A stretch of 64,000 nt of DNA from Dyadobacter beijingensis DSM 21582 (GCF_000382205.1 NZ_KB907786.1:1426001-1490000); one strand, 5' to 3'; positions 43,410 through 53,495 are shown, counted from the first letter of the stretch. Numbers and translations are program-made. Notes: a model not told the origin generated them from the letters alone.

Positions 43410-44837
43410 ATGAAAAAGATATTATTCCTTTTCCTGGGCCTGTCCGGCATCACCGCCTGCACCGACCTGAATGAGAACCCGTCGTCCCTCATTACGACGG
43501 AGCAATTTTACAAAACGGAAAGCGACGCCGTAGCGGCTGTGACGGCCGTTTACAACGCCGCGCTTAACAACGGCGGCCTCACGATGTACAACCGCCTGTT
43601 TCACCTCGCATTCGAAATCATGTCCGACGACGCCATTGCAGGACTGCGCGTGACGAACGCCGACGTGCGCACGATTTCGGTGCTCGCACATTCGACGACC
43701 AACGACCGCGTCGATGAGCTGTGGCGGGAAAGTTATGTAGCCATCAACCGCGCCAATATCGCGATCGCCCGCATTCCGGGCATTGAAATGGACGCTACCC
43801 TGCGCACGCGGCTGGTGAATGAGGCCAAATTCCTCCGTGCATTGCTGTATTTCAACATGGTACGTCTCTGGGGCGACCTGCCGCTGATCCTCGAAGAAAA
43901 TGGTTCGCTGGGCAAGGATGCCATTCAGGTGGCGCGCACGCCGAAAGAAGACGTGTACAAGCAAATCATTCAGGACCTGACCGACGCCGAGGCGTTACCG
44001 AATACCTACACGGGTGCCGACGCCGGCCGAGCCACGGGCGGTGCGGCCAAATCCATTCTCGCGAAAGTGTACCTCACCCGCCAGGAGTGGGACAAAGCCG
44101 CCGCGAAAAGCCTGGAAGTGATCAACGGGCCCTACGGTTATGACCTGTTCGAAAATTTTGCGGATGTGTTCAATGTGGCTACCAAGAATGGGAAGGAGCA
44201 TATTTTCTCGGCACAATGTAAGTCTAATGTCAATGGGCAGGGAAATCGTCTGGCCTCGTCGGCTACGCCGGTAGGGATACCCGGTGTGGCTTCGGCAGGT
44301 ACGGACGAGCCCCATGCCGATGTATACAAGCTGTATAGCGAGAAAGACAAGCGCCGCGCCGTCACCTTCTTTACGTCGCTCGTGAGCCCGACCACCGGCA
44401 AGGAAATCACCTTCCCGCCCCGTTTTTTCAAATATTTCGACCCGGCGCAGATTGTGAACCCGACGGAATCAGCCAAGAATATCCCGGTGATCCGCTTTGC
44501 CGAAATCCTGCTCATTTACGCCGAAGCCGTGAATGAAACCGGCGGGCCTGCTGCCGAGGCCCTCGCGGCCGTGAACCGCGTACGCAAGCGCGCGGGGCTG
44601 GATGCATTGAGCGGGCTGACTAAAGATCAGTTCCGCGAGGCGATTTACCTGGAACGACGCCTGGAACTGATGTTCGAGTTCCAGCGCTGGTTCGACCTCG
44701 TCCGCACTAAACGCATGATTACGGCCCTGCACGCCGCAGGGAAAACCAACGCCGCGGAAAAGCACTACCTGCACCCGATCCCGCAGCGGGAAATGGATTT
44801 GAACCCGAAACTGGTGCAGAATCCGGGGTGGGAGTGA
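43410..44837 (+). CDS. susD: SusD/RagB-family surface ligand-binding lipoprotein
   Basis: A 475-residue lipoprotein; the lipobox is 'GLSGITAC' with Cys17. It has the SusD-like TPR helices ('ANIAIARIPGIEMDATLRTR', 'FLRALLYFNMVRLWGDLPLI') and C-terminal 'YLERRLELMFEFQRWFDLVR' with 'HPIPQREMDLNPKLVQNPGW', all hallmarks of RagB/SusD. It lies 13 bases after susC and forms a pair with it on the outer membrane. The substrate cannot be told from sequence. Confidence 0.95.
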   Translation: MKKILFLFLGLSGITACTDLNENPSSLITTEQFYKTESDAVAAVTAVYNAALNNGGLTMYNRLFHLAFEIMSDDAIAGLRVTNADVRTISVLAHSTTNDRVDELWRESYVAINRANIAIARIPGIEMDATLRTRLVNEAKFLRALLYFNMVRLWGDLPLILEENGSLGKDAIQVARTPKEDVYKQIIQDLTDAEALPNTYTGADAGRATGGAAKSILAKVYLTRQEWDKAAAKSLEVINGPYGYDLFENFADVFNVATKNGKEHIFSAQCKSNVNGQGNRLASSATPVGIPGVASAGTDEPHADVYKLYSEKDKRRAVTFFTSLVSPTTGKEITFPPRFFKYFDPAQIVNPTESAKNIPVIRFAEILLIYAEAVNETGGPAAEALAAVNRVRKRAGLDALSGLTKDQFREAIYLERRLELMFEFQRWFDLVRTKRMITALHAAGKTNAAEKHYLHPIPQREMDLNPKLVQNPGWE

Positions 44838-44859
44838 GGTTTTTTAAATAGTTGAAGAA

Positions 44860-46323
44860 ATGCAAAAGCTTTTTGTACAAATCATCGTGTTACTGGCCCT
44901 CACGTCAGCTGCCTTCGCGCAGGAGGCGAAGCAGCCTAATATCCTCTTCATCCTCGTCGACGACTGGGGATGGACGGACCTGAGCGCCAACGGCAGCAAA
45001 TACTACGAAACACCGAACATCGACCGGCTGAGGAAAGAGGGTATGTGGTTTTCGCAGGCCTATTCCGTCGGACCGAACTGCGCGCCGAGCCGGGCGTCGC
45101 TGATGACGGGCAAATACACGCCGCGCCACGGCATTTATACGGTCGGCAATTCGGACCGGGGTAATTCCGTAGACCGGAAACTGATCCCCATCGAGAACAA
45201 TACCGTGTTGAACCCCTCATTGGTGACTATCGCCGAAGAGCTTAAAAATGCCGGTTACAGCACCGGGCTGATCGGCAAATGGCAGCTGGGCGGCAAAGGG
45301 AAAGGCGCCGATGCCCATGCGCAGGGTTTTGAGCACGTGATCGGTGGAACGGGCGGTACGAGCGCCTATTTTTATCCATATAATAAAGAGGGAAAAACGT
45401 CGCCGCACGAGGGCATTACCAGCGGAAGCGAAGGTGAATACCTCACCGACCGCCTGACCGACGAAGCCTTGAAATTCCTCGAAAGCAACCGGCAAAAGCC
45501 GTTTTTTCTGTACCTCTCGTATTTCGCCGTGCATACGCCCATCGAGGCGAAGGCGGATATTATTGCCAAATACAAATCGAAAAAGGGCGACGCCCACCAC
45601 CATAACCCCGTTTACGCGGCCATGATCGAAAGCGCCGACCAGGGCATCGGCCGGGTTTTGAAGCAGCTCGATGCGTTGAACCTGGCAGAAAATACGCTCG
45701 TCGTGTTCTTCTCGGACAATGGCGGCATGGGCGCGGTTACGGCCCAGCATCCGTTACGCGGCTCGAAGGGCATGCTCTACGAAGGCGGCGTGCGCGTGCC
45801 GCTGATCGTGAAATGGCCGGGCAAAACCCGCGCCGGTTCGCAGACGGATTCTCCCGTGATCGGCGTCGATTTTTATCCGACATTGCTGGAAGCGGCAAAG
45901 ATCGGGAAGCCGCTGAATGCGGAGGTAGACGGGCAGAGCTTCTTGCCGCTGCTTTCCGGCCAAACTGCGGCGCAGCGCGACATTTTCTGGCATTTTCCTG
46001 CATACCTCGAAGCTTACAAAGGCGACAAGCGGAACAAGGACGCATTCAGGACGCGGCCGGTGAGCACGATCCGGTCCGGCGATTTCAAACTGCACCAGTT
46101 CTACGAAGACGGGCACGTGGAGTTGTATAACATCCGCACAGACATCGGCGAAACGAAAAATCTTGCCAAAGCCAGTCCCGCCAAAGTCAAAGAGCTGAAA
46201 GACAAGCTGGAAGCGTGGAAGCAGAAAGTGAATGCGCCGGTACCTACGAAGCTGAACCCGGAATATGCACCGGGAAAAGCCGTGCAGGCAGGTAGTGCCC
46301 GGACGGTTAATATCGAGGAATAG
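44860..46323 (+). CDS. Sulfatase 2 (type I)
   Basis: A 487-residue secreted sulfatase (signal ending 'TSAAFAQ'). Motifs: 'LFILVDDWGWTDL' (metal site), CAPSR at 74-78 with Cys74 as formylglycine precursor, 'IGKWQLGG' and 'VVFFSDNGGMG'. It lies 22 bases after susD and is the first of eight consecutive sulfatases in the operon. The C-terminal block ('STIRSGDFKLHQFYEDGHVE') is typical of the arylsulfatase A-like group. Confidence 0.93.
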   Translation: MQKLFVQIIVLLALTSAAFAQEAKQPNILFILVDDWGWTDLSANGSKYYETPNIDRLRKEGMWFSQAYSVGPNCAPSRASLMTGKYTPRHGIYTVGNSDRGNSVDRKLIPIENNTVLNPSLVTIAEELKNAGYSTGLIGKWQLGGKGKGADAHAQGFEHVIGGTGGTSAYFYPYNKEGKTSPHEGITSGSEGEYLTDRLTDEALKFLESNRQKPFFLYLSYFAVHTPIEAKADIIAKYKSKKGDAHHHNPVYAAMIESADQGIGRVLKQLDALNLAENTLVVFFSDNGGMGAVTAQHPLRGSKGMLYEGGVRVPLIVKWPGKTRAGSQTDSPVIGVDFYPTLLEAAKIGKPLNAEVDGQSFLPLLSGQTAAQRDIFWHFPAYLEAYKGDKRNKDAFRTRPVSTIRSGDFKLHQFYEDGHVELYNIRTDIGETKNLAKASPAKVKELKDKLEAWKQKVNAPVPTKLNPEYAPGKAVQAGSARTVNIEE

Positions 46324-46345
46324 CCAATTCTTTAAACCCAATAAA

Positions 46346-48685
46346 ATGAGAAACTTCTTCAAAATTGGCGCGGCAATGCTGGCTGGTAGCTTGGCTATCC
46401 AACCGGTACTGGCGCAGCATAGCCCGCAGCAGCCCTGGAATGGGAAGGCCGGCAAAACCTTGCAGGAATCGACACCGTTCCATATCGAATACAACAAAAA
46501 AGCAGCCAAAGGCGCGCCTAATGTCATCTGGATATTGATCGACGACGCCGGTTTCGGTGCGACGACGGCATTCGGCGGGCTTGTAGAAACGCCTCATATC
46601 GAAAAGCTGGCGAACAATGGATTGCGGTTTACCAATTTCCATACGACGGCCATCTGCTCGCCCACGCGCGCGGCGCTGCTCACCGGCAGGAACCATCATT
46701 CGGCACATGTGGGTTTGCTAACGCCCGCTGCGGTTGATTTTCCGGGATATGATACCTACATCCCCTTTGAGAAAGGGACAGCCGCGGAAGTGCTGCGGGA
46801 GAATGGCTATGCCACCTTTGCATTGGGTAAATGGCACCTGACGCCCGTGACCGAGAATTCGCAGGCCGGGCCGTTCAACCGCTGGCCGACCGGTCGCGGC
46901 TTCGACCATTACTACGGCTTCCTCCCCGGCGCGACCGACCAATGGCATCCCGAGCTTTGGGAAGACGTGACCAAACTTGACATCGAGCCGAATACAAAGC
47001 ATTTGAACGAACTGCTGGCCGACAAGGCAATCAAATACATCGCGAACCAGAAGTCGGTGGATGCCGAGCGGCCATTCTTTTTATACCTCGCCACCGGTGC
47101 CACGCATTCGCCGCACCAGGTGGGCAAGGAATGGATCGACAAGTACAAGGGCAAATTCGACATGGGCTGGGACAAATACCGCGAGATCGTGATCGAAAAG
47201 CAGAAAAAACTGGGCATAATCCCCCAAAACGCCGTGCTGCCGGAGCGCAATCCCGGCGTAGCGGAATGGGCGGCATTGACCGAAAAGGAGAAGAAGGCCT
47301 ATGCGCACTTCATGGAAGTGTACGCCGCATTTTACTCCTATACCGACTATGAAATCGGCCGGATCGTGAATTACCTCGAACAGATCGACCAACTGGACAA
47401 TACCATTATCGCGGTAATCCTCGGCGACAACGGCGCCAGCAAAGGCGGTACCCAGCACGGGACTATTAACCCGCAGATCAACCGCCTGCAAGGCGAGGCG
47501 CGCATCGACGCCATACTCAACGCCCGCGACCTGATCGGTACCGACGAGTCGAGTACCGATTACCCGATCGGCTGGGCGGCGGCGGCCAATACGCCGTTCC
47601 GTTACTGGAAAGGCGACGCTAACACCGAAGGCGGCACCCGCAATCCCATGATTTTGCATTATCCCAAAGGCATTCAGGAAAAGGGCGGCGTGCGTAACCA
47701 GTACGGCCACGTGAACGACATCCTGCCCACTACGCTCGAACTCGCCAAAGCCGAGGTACCGAAGCAGATCAACGGCTACAAGCAGGAGCCATTCGAGGGA
47801 ACGAGCCTCGCGTACGCGATCGGGCAGGCCAAGGCGCCTTCGCGGCACACGGTGCAGTACTACGAGATTGCCGGCGCATTGTCGATTTACAAGGATGGCT
47901 GGAAAGCTTCGAAAGGGCATTCGGTTTGGGAAGGTTTCGATGCGGGCAGCAAGGCCGATCCGTCGGGTAAGTCGGTGGATTTCAGCAAGGATGTGTGGGA
48001 GTTGTACAATCTCAATGACGACTTCAATGAACGCGTGAACCTGGCCGCCAAACATCCGGAAAAACTGAAAGAGTTGCAGGCCGTTTTCGACCAGGAAGCG
48101 AAGAAATATAATGTGTACCCGCTCAAAGATTTCACGGCGCACGACATGCCGGCAGGACGGACGGTATACGGCAAAATGCCCGAACTAACGCTGTTTCCCG
48201 GCGTGGATAACCTCGTCGGTGTGAGCAGCCCGCTGTACGACGGCCGCTCGTTCGCCGTGGATGCGGAGGCGGATATAGCCACGGGCAAAGAGGAAGGCGT
48301 GCTTTTTGCAGTGGGCGGAGAAAAGAGCGGGATCAGCCTGTTCCTGAAGGACGGTAAGCTGCACTACGCCCATAAAACGGCACGCGATGTCTATCATGTT
48401 GTTGCACAGGGTAATATCCCCACGGGACGGGTGCATTTCAAACTGGTTTATGAATTCAATGGACCGTCCGAAGGCAGCAAGTCGGTAGGGAAGGAGACCG
48501 TTTACATCAACGACGAAAAAGTAGCCGAACGCAGCTTCGCGGCCACGCAGGCGCAGGTACAAGGTCCCCGGCAGATCGACGGCACCGATGTGGGCCGCGA
48601 CCAGAAGTTCGCCGTTTCGGACCAGTACCAGGCACCGTTTGCATTCACGGGCAAGTTGAAGAAGGTGACGATCAAGTATCTCTAA
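46346..48685 (+). CDS. Sulfatase 3, long arylsulfatase (AtsA-like)
   Basis: The start is the ATG at 46346, 22 bases after sulfatase 2. This 779-residue enzyme has a signal peptide and 'IWILIDDAGFG', then CSPTR at 104-108 (Cys104) in 'CSPTRAALLTGRNHHSAHVG'; the 'GRNHH' run is that of the long Pseudomonas-type arylsulfatases. 'AVILGDNGASKGG' follows. Residues about 570-779 form an extra C-terminal beta domain ('AEADIATGKEEGVLFAVGGE'). It is much longer than its neighbours, so it probably acts on a different, perhaps small-molecule, sulfate ester. Confidence 0.92.
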   Translation: MRNFFKIGAAMLAGSLAIQPVLAQHSPQQPWNGKAGKTLQESTPFHIEYNKKAAKGAPNVIWILIDDAGFGATTAFGGLVETPHIEKLANNGLRFTNFHTTAICSPTRAALLTGRNHHSAHVGLLTPAAVDFPGYDTYIPFEKGTAAEVLRENGYATFALGKWHLTPVTENSQAGPFNRWPTGRGFDHYYGFLPGATDQWHPELWEDVTKLDIEPNTKHLNELLADKAIKYIANQKSVDAERPFFLYLATGATHSPHQVGKEWIDKYKGKFDMGWDKYREIVIEKQKKLGIIPQNAVLPERNPGVAEWAALTEKEKKAYAHFMEVYAAFYSYTDYEIGRIVNYLEQIDQLDNTIIAVILGDNGASKGGTQHGTINPQINRLQGEARIDAILNARDLIGTDESSTDYPIGWAAAANTPFRYWKGDANTEGGTRNPMILHYPKGIQEKGGVRNQYGHVNDILPTTLELAKAEVPKQINGYKQEPFEGTSLAYAIGQAKAPSRHTVQYYEIAGALSIYKDGWKASKGHSVWEGFDAGSKADPSGKSVDFSKDVWELYNLNDDFNERVNLAAKHPEKLKELQAVFDQEAKKYNVYPLKDFTAHDMPAGRTVYGKMPELTLFPGVDNLVGVSSPLYDGRSFAVDAEADIATGKEEGVLFAVGGEKSGISLFLKDGKLHYAHKTARDVYHVVAQGNIPTGRVHFKLVYEFNGPSEGSKSVGKETVYINDEKVAERSFAATQAQVQGPRQIDGTDVGRDQKFAVSDQYQAPFAFTGKLKKVTIKYL

Positions 48686-48707
48686 TCATTTGAATACCCA
48701 TATTCCT

Positions 48708-50345
48708 ATGCACAACGCGAAACTCGTTCGCCTGCTTTTTCTTTCGGTCGCATTAGTTGCCCAGGCGGCATTTGCCCAAAAGAAGCCCAACGTGATCGTC
48801 ATCCTCGCCGACGACCTGGGTTATGCCGATCTTGGCTGCTATGGGAGCGAAATCCCGACGCCTAATCTCGACAAGCTGGCCCAGAATGGCGTCCGGCTCA
48901 CCAACTTTTACAATACGGCCCGCTGCTGCCCCACGCGCGCGGCGCTGCTCACAGGCGTGTACAGCCACCAGGCGGGAATCGGGCATATGATGGACGACAA
49001 GGGCGCGGAGCACCCGGCATACCGCGGGCAATTGAACCATAGCTCCGTCACCATTGCCGAGGTGATGAAAGATGCGGGCTATTTCACGGCGATGACCGGC
49101 AAATGGCACGTGGGCCACCAGCATGGCGTGTACCCGTCCAACCGCGGCTTCGACCGCTCGCTGCATGCGCCGGCGGGAGGATTTTATTATGCCAATGGAA
49201 ATAATGCGAGGCTGTTCCTGAACGGCCAGGAAATCCCGAACGACTCGGACAAGCTGCCGAAAGACTGGTATTCGACCGACCTCTGGACGGACTACGGCCT
49301 GCGGTTCATCGACGAGGCGGTGGCGAATAAAAAGCCGTTTATGCTCTATCTGGCCCATAATGCGCCGCATTTCCCCTTGCAGGCACCCGAAGAGGACATT
49401 GCGAAATTCCGGGGCAAGTATTTGAAAGGCTGGGAGAAACTGCGGCAGGAGCGGTACGATAAGCAGATCAGGCTCGGCCTCGTCGACCCTTCGTGGAAGC
49501 TGCCACCCATTAACCCGAATGTGAAGAAATGGGATAGCCTGAGCGACGCCGAGAAGAAGCGCTATGACGACATGATGGCCATTTATGCCGCCGTAATCTA
49601 CCGCCTCGACAAGAGCATCGGCGACCTGGTGGCCGGTCTGAAAAAGCGCGGCGTTTTCGACGATACGGTTATTCTTTTTGTGTCGGACAATGGGGGAAAT
49701 GCCGAGCCGGGTATCGAAGGCCGCTACGAAGGCGACCAGCCGGGCACCGCCAAATCGACGGTATTTCTCGGGCAGGGTTGGGCGGAGGCGGCTTGCACGC
49801 CATTCTGGGCTTACAAGCACCATACGCACGAGGGCGGTATTTCGTCGCCGGGCATTATCTCGTGGCCGAAAGGCATCCCCGCGTCGCGCAATGGCCGGTT
49901 CGAGCGCCAGCCGGCCCACATTATCGATATTATGGCTACGCTTGTGGATTTGGGTAATGCCCGATATCCCGCCACTTATGCGGGCAACAGTATCCAGCCG
50001 CTGGAAGGCACAAGCCTGAAACCGGCGTTTACCGGCAAGCCTGTTAACCGCAAAAAACCGATTTTCTGGGAGCACGAAGGCAACCGTGCCCTGCGCGACG
50101 GCAAATGGAAACTCGTAGCCGAAAAAACGGAAAAATGGCAGTTGTACGACGTGGAAAAGGACCGCACGGAACTGAACGACCAATTCGATAAGCAACCCGA
50201 AATTGCTAAAAAGCTCGTCGCGAAATACGAAGAATGGTACAAACGCGTGGGCGCCGAGGAATATGACAAGACTTTCAAGTGGTTTTATGATTATGACAAA
50301 GCCAAACAGGAAGCCGGCGCCGGAAGTAATGGTGGAGGGCGTTGA
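48708..50345 (+). CDS. Sulfatase 4 (type I)
   Basis: The start is the ATG at 48708; a TTG at 48690 is in frame but makes the signal peptide worse. The 545-residue protein has 'VILADDLGYADLG', CCPTR at 73-77 (Cys73 is the expected formylglycine position), 'TGKWHVGHQHG' and 'LFVSDNGGNAE'. Signal peptide ends 'AQAAFAQ'. It lies 22 bases after sulfatase 3. The long leftward frame opposite (48753-50195) is a shadow. Confidence 0.92.
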   Translation: MHNAKLVRLLFLSVALVAQAAFAQKKPNVIVILADDLGYADLGCYGSEIPTPNLDKLAQNGVRLTNFYNTARCCPTRAALLTGVYSHQAGIGHMMDDKGAEHPAYRGQLNHSSVTIAEVMKDAGYFTAMTGKWHVGHQHGVYPSNRGFDRSLHAPAGGFYYANGNNARLFLNGQEIPNDSDKLPKDWYSTDLWTDYGLRFIDEAVANKKPFMLYLAHNAPHFPLQAPEEDIAKFRGKYLKGWEKLRQERYDKQIRLGLVDPSWKLPPINPNVKKWDSLSDAEKKRYDDMMAIYAAVIYRLDKSIGDLVAGLKKRGVFDDTVILFVSDNGGNAEPGIEGRYEGDQPGTAKSTVFLGQGWAEAACTPFWAYKHHTHEGGISSPGIISWPKGIPASRNGRFERQPAHIIDIMATLVDLGNARYPATYAGNSIQPLEGTSLKPAFTGKPVNRKKPIFWEHEGNRALRDGKWKLVAEKTEKWQLYDVEKDRTELNDQFDKQPEIAKKLVAKYEEWYKRVGAEEYDKTFKWFYDYDKAKQEAGAGSNGGGR

Positions 50346-50351
50346 TAGTGG

Positions 50352-50475
50352 AAACTCCCTGGGAGTCTCCTGAGATAACAGCGATCACAAACAACACTTT
50401 ACAACGCCTGACGCTACGTGATAACACCTGACCTTCATGACAACACCTGACAACATATGACCGTGAAACAACACC
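50352..50475. repeat. Hairpin and CTGAC repeats between sulfatases 4 and 5
   Basis: ACTCCCTGGGAGT (50354-50366) is a stem of the modular hairpin family. It is followed by CTGAC-containing units (AACGCCTGAC, AACACCTGAC three times, and others) from about 50402 to 50477. They run into the first codons of sulfatase 5. Confidence 0.6.
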
Positions 50476-51824
50476 TGACCACCCTGCTGCTGACGATCTT
50501 CGCGCTGGTACCGGCACTGGCGCAAAAGCAGACGCCTAATATTGTCCTGATCCTCGCCGACGATATGGGCAAGGAATGCATCGGCACGTACGGCAGCAGT
50601 TATCAAACCCCGAACATCGACCAACTGGCGAAGGAAGGTCTGAAGTTCAACTATGGCTTCTCGCAGCCGCTTTGCACACCTTCGCGGGTGCAGATCATGA
50701 CCGGGAAGTATAATTACAAGAATTACTCCGAGTTCGGGTTTCTGAACCAGGACCAGAAAACCTTCGCGCACCTGGCGAAAGAGGCCGGTTATACCACTGC
50801 TATCGCCGGCAAATGGCAGCTCGGCGCCAACCAGAAGCTGCCGAAACACTTCGGTTTCGACCAGTATTGCCTCTGGCAGCTCAGCAAGCCCCGGCGTGAG
50901 GGCGAGCGCTACGCGAAGCCGCTCATCGACCGTGACGGCGAAATCCTGAAAACGGATGCGGACGATTATGGTCCCGATATTTTCGTGGATTATATGCTCG
51001 ATTTTATCGAAAAGAACAAAGACCGCAAGTTCCTGGCCTACTACCCGATGGCCCTCGTCCACGACCCGTTCCTGCCTACTCCGGACAGCAAAAGCTGGAA
51101 ATCGGATGTGGAAGGCCGATTCAAGAAGGATACGGCCAATTTCAGGGACATGGTTTCGTACCTCGACAAGAATGTGGGCAAAATCGTGCAGAAACTCAAA
51201 GACCTGGGCATTTACGACAATACGATCATCATTTTCACAGGCGACAACGGTACAGGCCGGCCCATCGTGACCCAGCTGAAAGACGGCAGCAAGTTACAAG
51301 GCGGCAAGGGCCTGACGATCGACCGGGGCCACCACGTGCCGCTGATCGTCAACTGGGGTAAGGGACGCTATAAAACCCACGAAACCAACGACCTCGTCGA
51401 TTTTACGGACATTCTCCCGACGATCGCGCAGGCGGCCAATGTGAAAGTGCCCGCCGGCTGGAATACGGACGGCACCAGCATTTTACCGCAGATCAGGGGT
51501 GAAAAAGGTACGCCGCGCAAATGGATTTTCTCGCATTACCAGCCCATTCACGTGGAGGCAATCAACCAGCATTCGGCCCGTTTTTTCCGCGATCGCCGCT
51601 ACAAGCTCTATTCCGACGGCCGTTTTTATGATTTGCAAAAAGACATTGAAGAAAAGCATCCCGTCGCAATAGGCAAGGCCGGCCCGGAAGGCGAGAAAAT
51701 CCGAAAGGTTTTTCAGGCCGAGATGGACAAACTCCCCGCCTGGAAATTCGGCGACCCCGGCGTACCAAAAGTGATATTGCCCGGTTTGGAACCCGATCCG
51801 GCATTCGCGGAAAAGGGAGATTAA
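50457..51824 (+). CDS. Sulfatase 5 (type I)
   Basis: A 455-residue secreted sulfatase (signal ending 'ALVPALAQ'). Metal site 'LILADDMGKECIG', catalytic CTPSR at 73-77 (Cys73) with the less common 'CTPSRVQIMTGKYNYKN' surrounding, 'AGKWQLGAN' and 'IFTGDNGTG'. The start lies inside a CTGAC-repeat tract, and the second to seventh codons (VKQHLT) are coded by repeat sequence, so the repeats have shaped the N terminus. Confidence 0.9.
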   Translation: MTVKQHLTTLLLTIFALVPALAQKQTPNIVLILADDMGKECIGTYGSSYQTPNIDQLAKEGLKFNYGFSQPLCTPSRVQIMTGKYNYKNYSEFGFLNQDQKTFAHLAKEAGYTTAIAGKWQLGANQKLPKHFGFDQYCLWQLSKPRREGERYAKPLIDRDGEILKTDADDYGPDIFVDYMLDFIEKNKDRKFLAYYPMALVHDPFLPTPDSKSWKSDVEGRFKKDTANFRDMVSYLDKNVGKIVQKLKDLGIYDNTIIIFTGDNGTGRPIVTQLKDGSKLQGGKGLTIDRGHHVPLIVNWGKGRYKTHETNDLVDFTDILPTIAQAANVKVPAGWNTDGTSILPQIRGEKGTPRKWIFSHYQPIHVEAINQHSARFFRDRRYKLYSDGRFYDLQKDIEEKHPVAIGKAGPEGEKIRKVFQAEMDKLPAWKFGDPGVPKVILPGLEPDPAFAEKGD

Positions 51825-51845
51825 CGTCGCTGCCGGTGGTTAGGA

Positions 51846-52068
51846 GGCTCCGACGGAGCCGAATTGCCGTTCGTGATCGTGTTTCTATAAGCAGGAAACC
51901 GCTCGGCGGTCACATGCGGAAGCAGGCTCCTGGGGAGTCTGCTCTCGTCGCAGGCCAACATGCGATAAATAGCATGCCGCTCGGCCTTAAAGCTCGGAAG
52001 TAAGCTCCGCTGGAGTAAACTGTTTCTGGCAAACAGGAAAGGATTGATTAACAGACTCCGTCGGAGTC
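51846..52068. repeat. Array of modular hairpin repeats between sulfatases 5 and 6
   Basis: The 270-bp spacer contains GGCTCCGACGGAGCC (51846-51860), GTTTCTATAAGCAGGAAACC (from about 51880), GGCTCCTGGGGAGTC (about 51925-51939), GCTCCGCTGGAG (about 52004-52015), TTTCTGGCAAACAGG (from 52023) and GACTCCGTCGGAGTC (52054-52068). The succession of stem, spacer, CTATAARCAGG and GCTCGG modules is repeated at least twice. No gene was found here. Confidence 0.7.
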
Positions 52069-52094
52069 GACTTTAACCAATTTACATAAACAAA

Positions 52095-53477
52095 ATGGCA
52101 AAAAAATATCAAAAAGCCTTTGGAACGCTGTTGGCGATCATCTTGACGATGGCTAACCCCGCTTTCGCCCAAAACACCAAATACAACGTCCTCTTCATCG
52201 CGGTCGATGACATGAACGACTGGATCGGGCCGTTTGGCGGGTATCCGGGCATTCATACGCCCAATATCGACAAGCTGGCCAGGAAGGGCGTGGTATTTAA
52301 AAAGGCTTACTGTTCAGCGCCCGCGTGTAACCCGTCGCGGGCTAGCCTGCTGACGGGCGTGAGGCCGTCGAGCTCGGGCGTTTACCATAACAATCAGCCC
52401 TGGCGGCCGGTCTTGAAGGATGCCGTCACGATCCCCCAGTATTTTACAGCCAACGGCTACGAGGTGAAGGGCGCGGGCAAGATTTTTCACAATGCATTCA
52501 ACGACAAGGCTTCCTGGCCTTCCTATTTCGACATCCCCAAATCGCCTGAGCCGCCGAAAGCGCCGGTGAATGGTTTCGCGCATTTCGATTGGAGCCCTGT
52601 GAATGTGCAGGATGAAGATATGGGTGATTTTAAGGTTGTCAATGAAGGCATCGGCTTTTTGAATAACCAACACGACAAGCCGTTTTTCCTCGCAGTGGGT
52701 TTTACGCGGCCGCATTTGCCGTGGTACGTGCCGCAAAAGTATTTTGACCAATATCCTTTGTCGGATATCAAGCTACCCAAAACCATTGAAAACGACTTGC
52801 AGGACGTCCCGGACGCGGGTGTGAAAATCGCGAAACCGAAAGGGGATCACCAGTTCATCGTCGCCCATAAGCAGTGGGAGAAGGCCGTGCAGGGCTATCT
52901 GGCAAGCATTACGTTTGCAGACGGGCAGATTGGACGCTTGCTGGATGCGCTGGAAAAGAGTGCCTATGCCCAAAATACGATCATCGTTTTCTTCGGCGAT
53001 CACGGCTGGCATCTGGGTGAAAAGGAGCATTGGCGCAAGTTCGCATTGTGGGAAGAGGCGTCACGCGTGCCGTTTATCGTGTATGCGCCGGGGCTGTCAA
53101 AGACGAATGGGGTTTCGGAACGGACTGTCAATCTGATGGATATCTATCCGACATTGACCGAACTATGCAAATTGCCTGCCAAAAAGGGCGTGGAAGGGAA
53201 TAGCATTGTCCCGCTGCTGAAAAATCCCGCGGGAGCTTGGGCGCATCCGTCGGTGACGACGCACGGGTTCGGCAATCACGCCGTGCGGTCGGAGAAGTAC
53301 CGGTATATCCGCTACAACGACGGCTCTGAAGAGCTTTACGACCATGATACCGATCCGCAGGAATGGAAGAACCTGGCAAAAGACGCGAAATATGCGTCGG
53401 TGAAGGCGGAACTGGCGAAGTCACTGCCGAAAACCGATGCGAAAGACGCGCCGACGGTGAAGGAGGGCAAGGAATAA
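52095..53477 (+). CDS. Sulfatase 6 (iduronate-2-sulfatase-like)
   Basis: A 460-residue secreted sulfatase (signal ending 'ANPAFAQ'). 'LFIAVDDMNDWIG' followed by 'CNPSRASLLTGVRPSSSG' (Cys78 of CNPSR 78-82) is the form of iduronate-2-sulfatase-like enzymes, as is 'FFGDHGWHLGEKEHWRKFALWEEA'-type sequence near residues 298-320 (His-rich metal site). Substrate not known. It follows the 270-bp repeat array. Confidence 0.92.
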   Translation: MAKKYQKAFGTLLAIILTMANPAFAQNTKYNVLFIAVDDMNDWIGPFGGYPGIHTPNIDKLARKGVVFKKAYCSAPACNPSRASLLTGVRPSSSGVYHNNQPWRPVLKDAVTIPQYFTANGYEVKGAGKIFHNAFNDKASWPSYFDIPKSPEPPKAPVNGFAHFDWSPVNVQDEDMGDFKVVNEGIGFLNNQHDKPFFLAVGFTRPHLPWYVPQKYFDQYPLSDIKLPKTIENDLQDVPDAGVKIAKPKGDHQFIVAHKQWEKAVQGYLASITFADGQIGRLLDALEKSAYAQNTIIVFFGDHGWHLGEKEHWRKFALWEEASRVPFIVYAPGLSKTNGVSERTVNLMDIYPTLTELCKLPAKKGVEGNSIVPLLKNPAGAWAHPSVTTHGFGNHAVRSEKYRYIRYNDGSEELYDHDTDPQEWKNLAKDAKYASVKAELAKSLPKTDAKDAPTVKEGKE

Positions 53478-53495
53478 ATCAAACCATTATTGATC

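Noticed and set aside
48753..50195. 480-codon leftward frame opposite sulfatase 4
   Set aside because: Shadow; low-complexity basic product with no motif, while the + strand is a full sulfatase.
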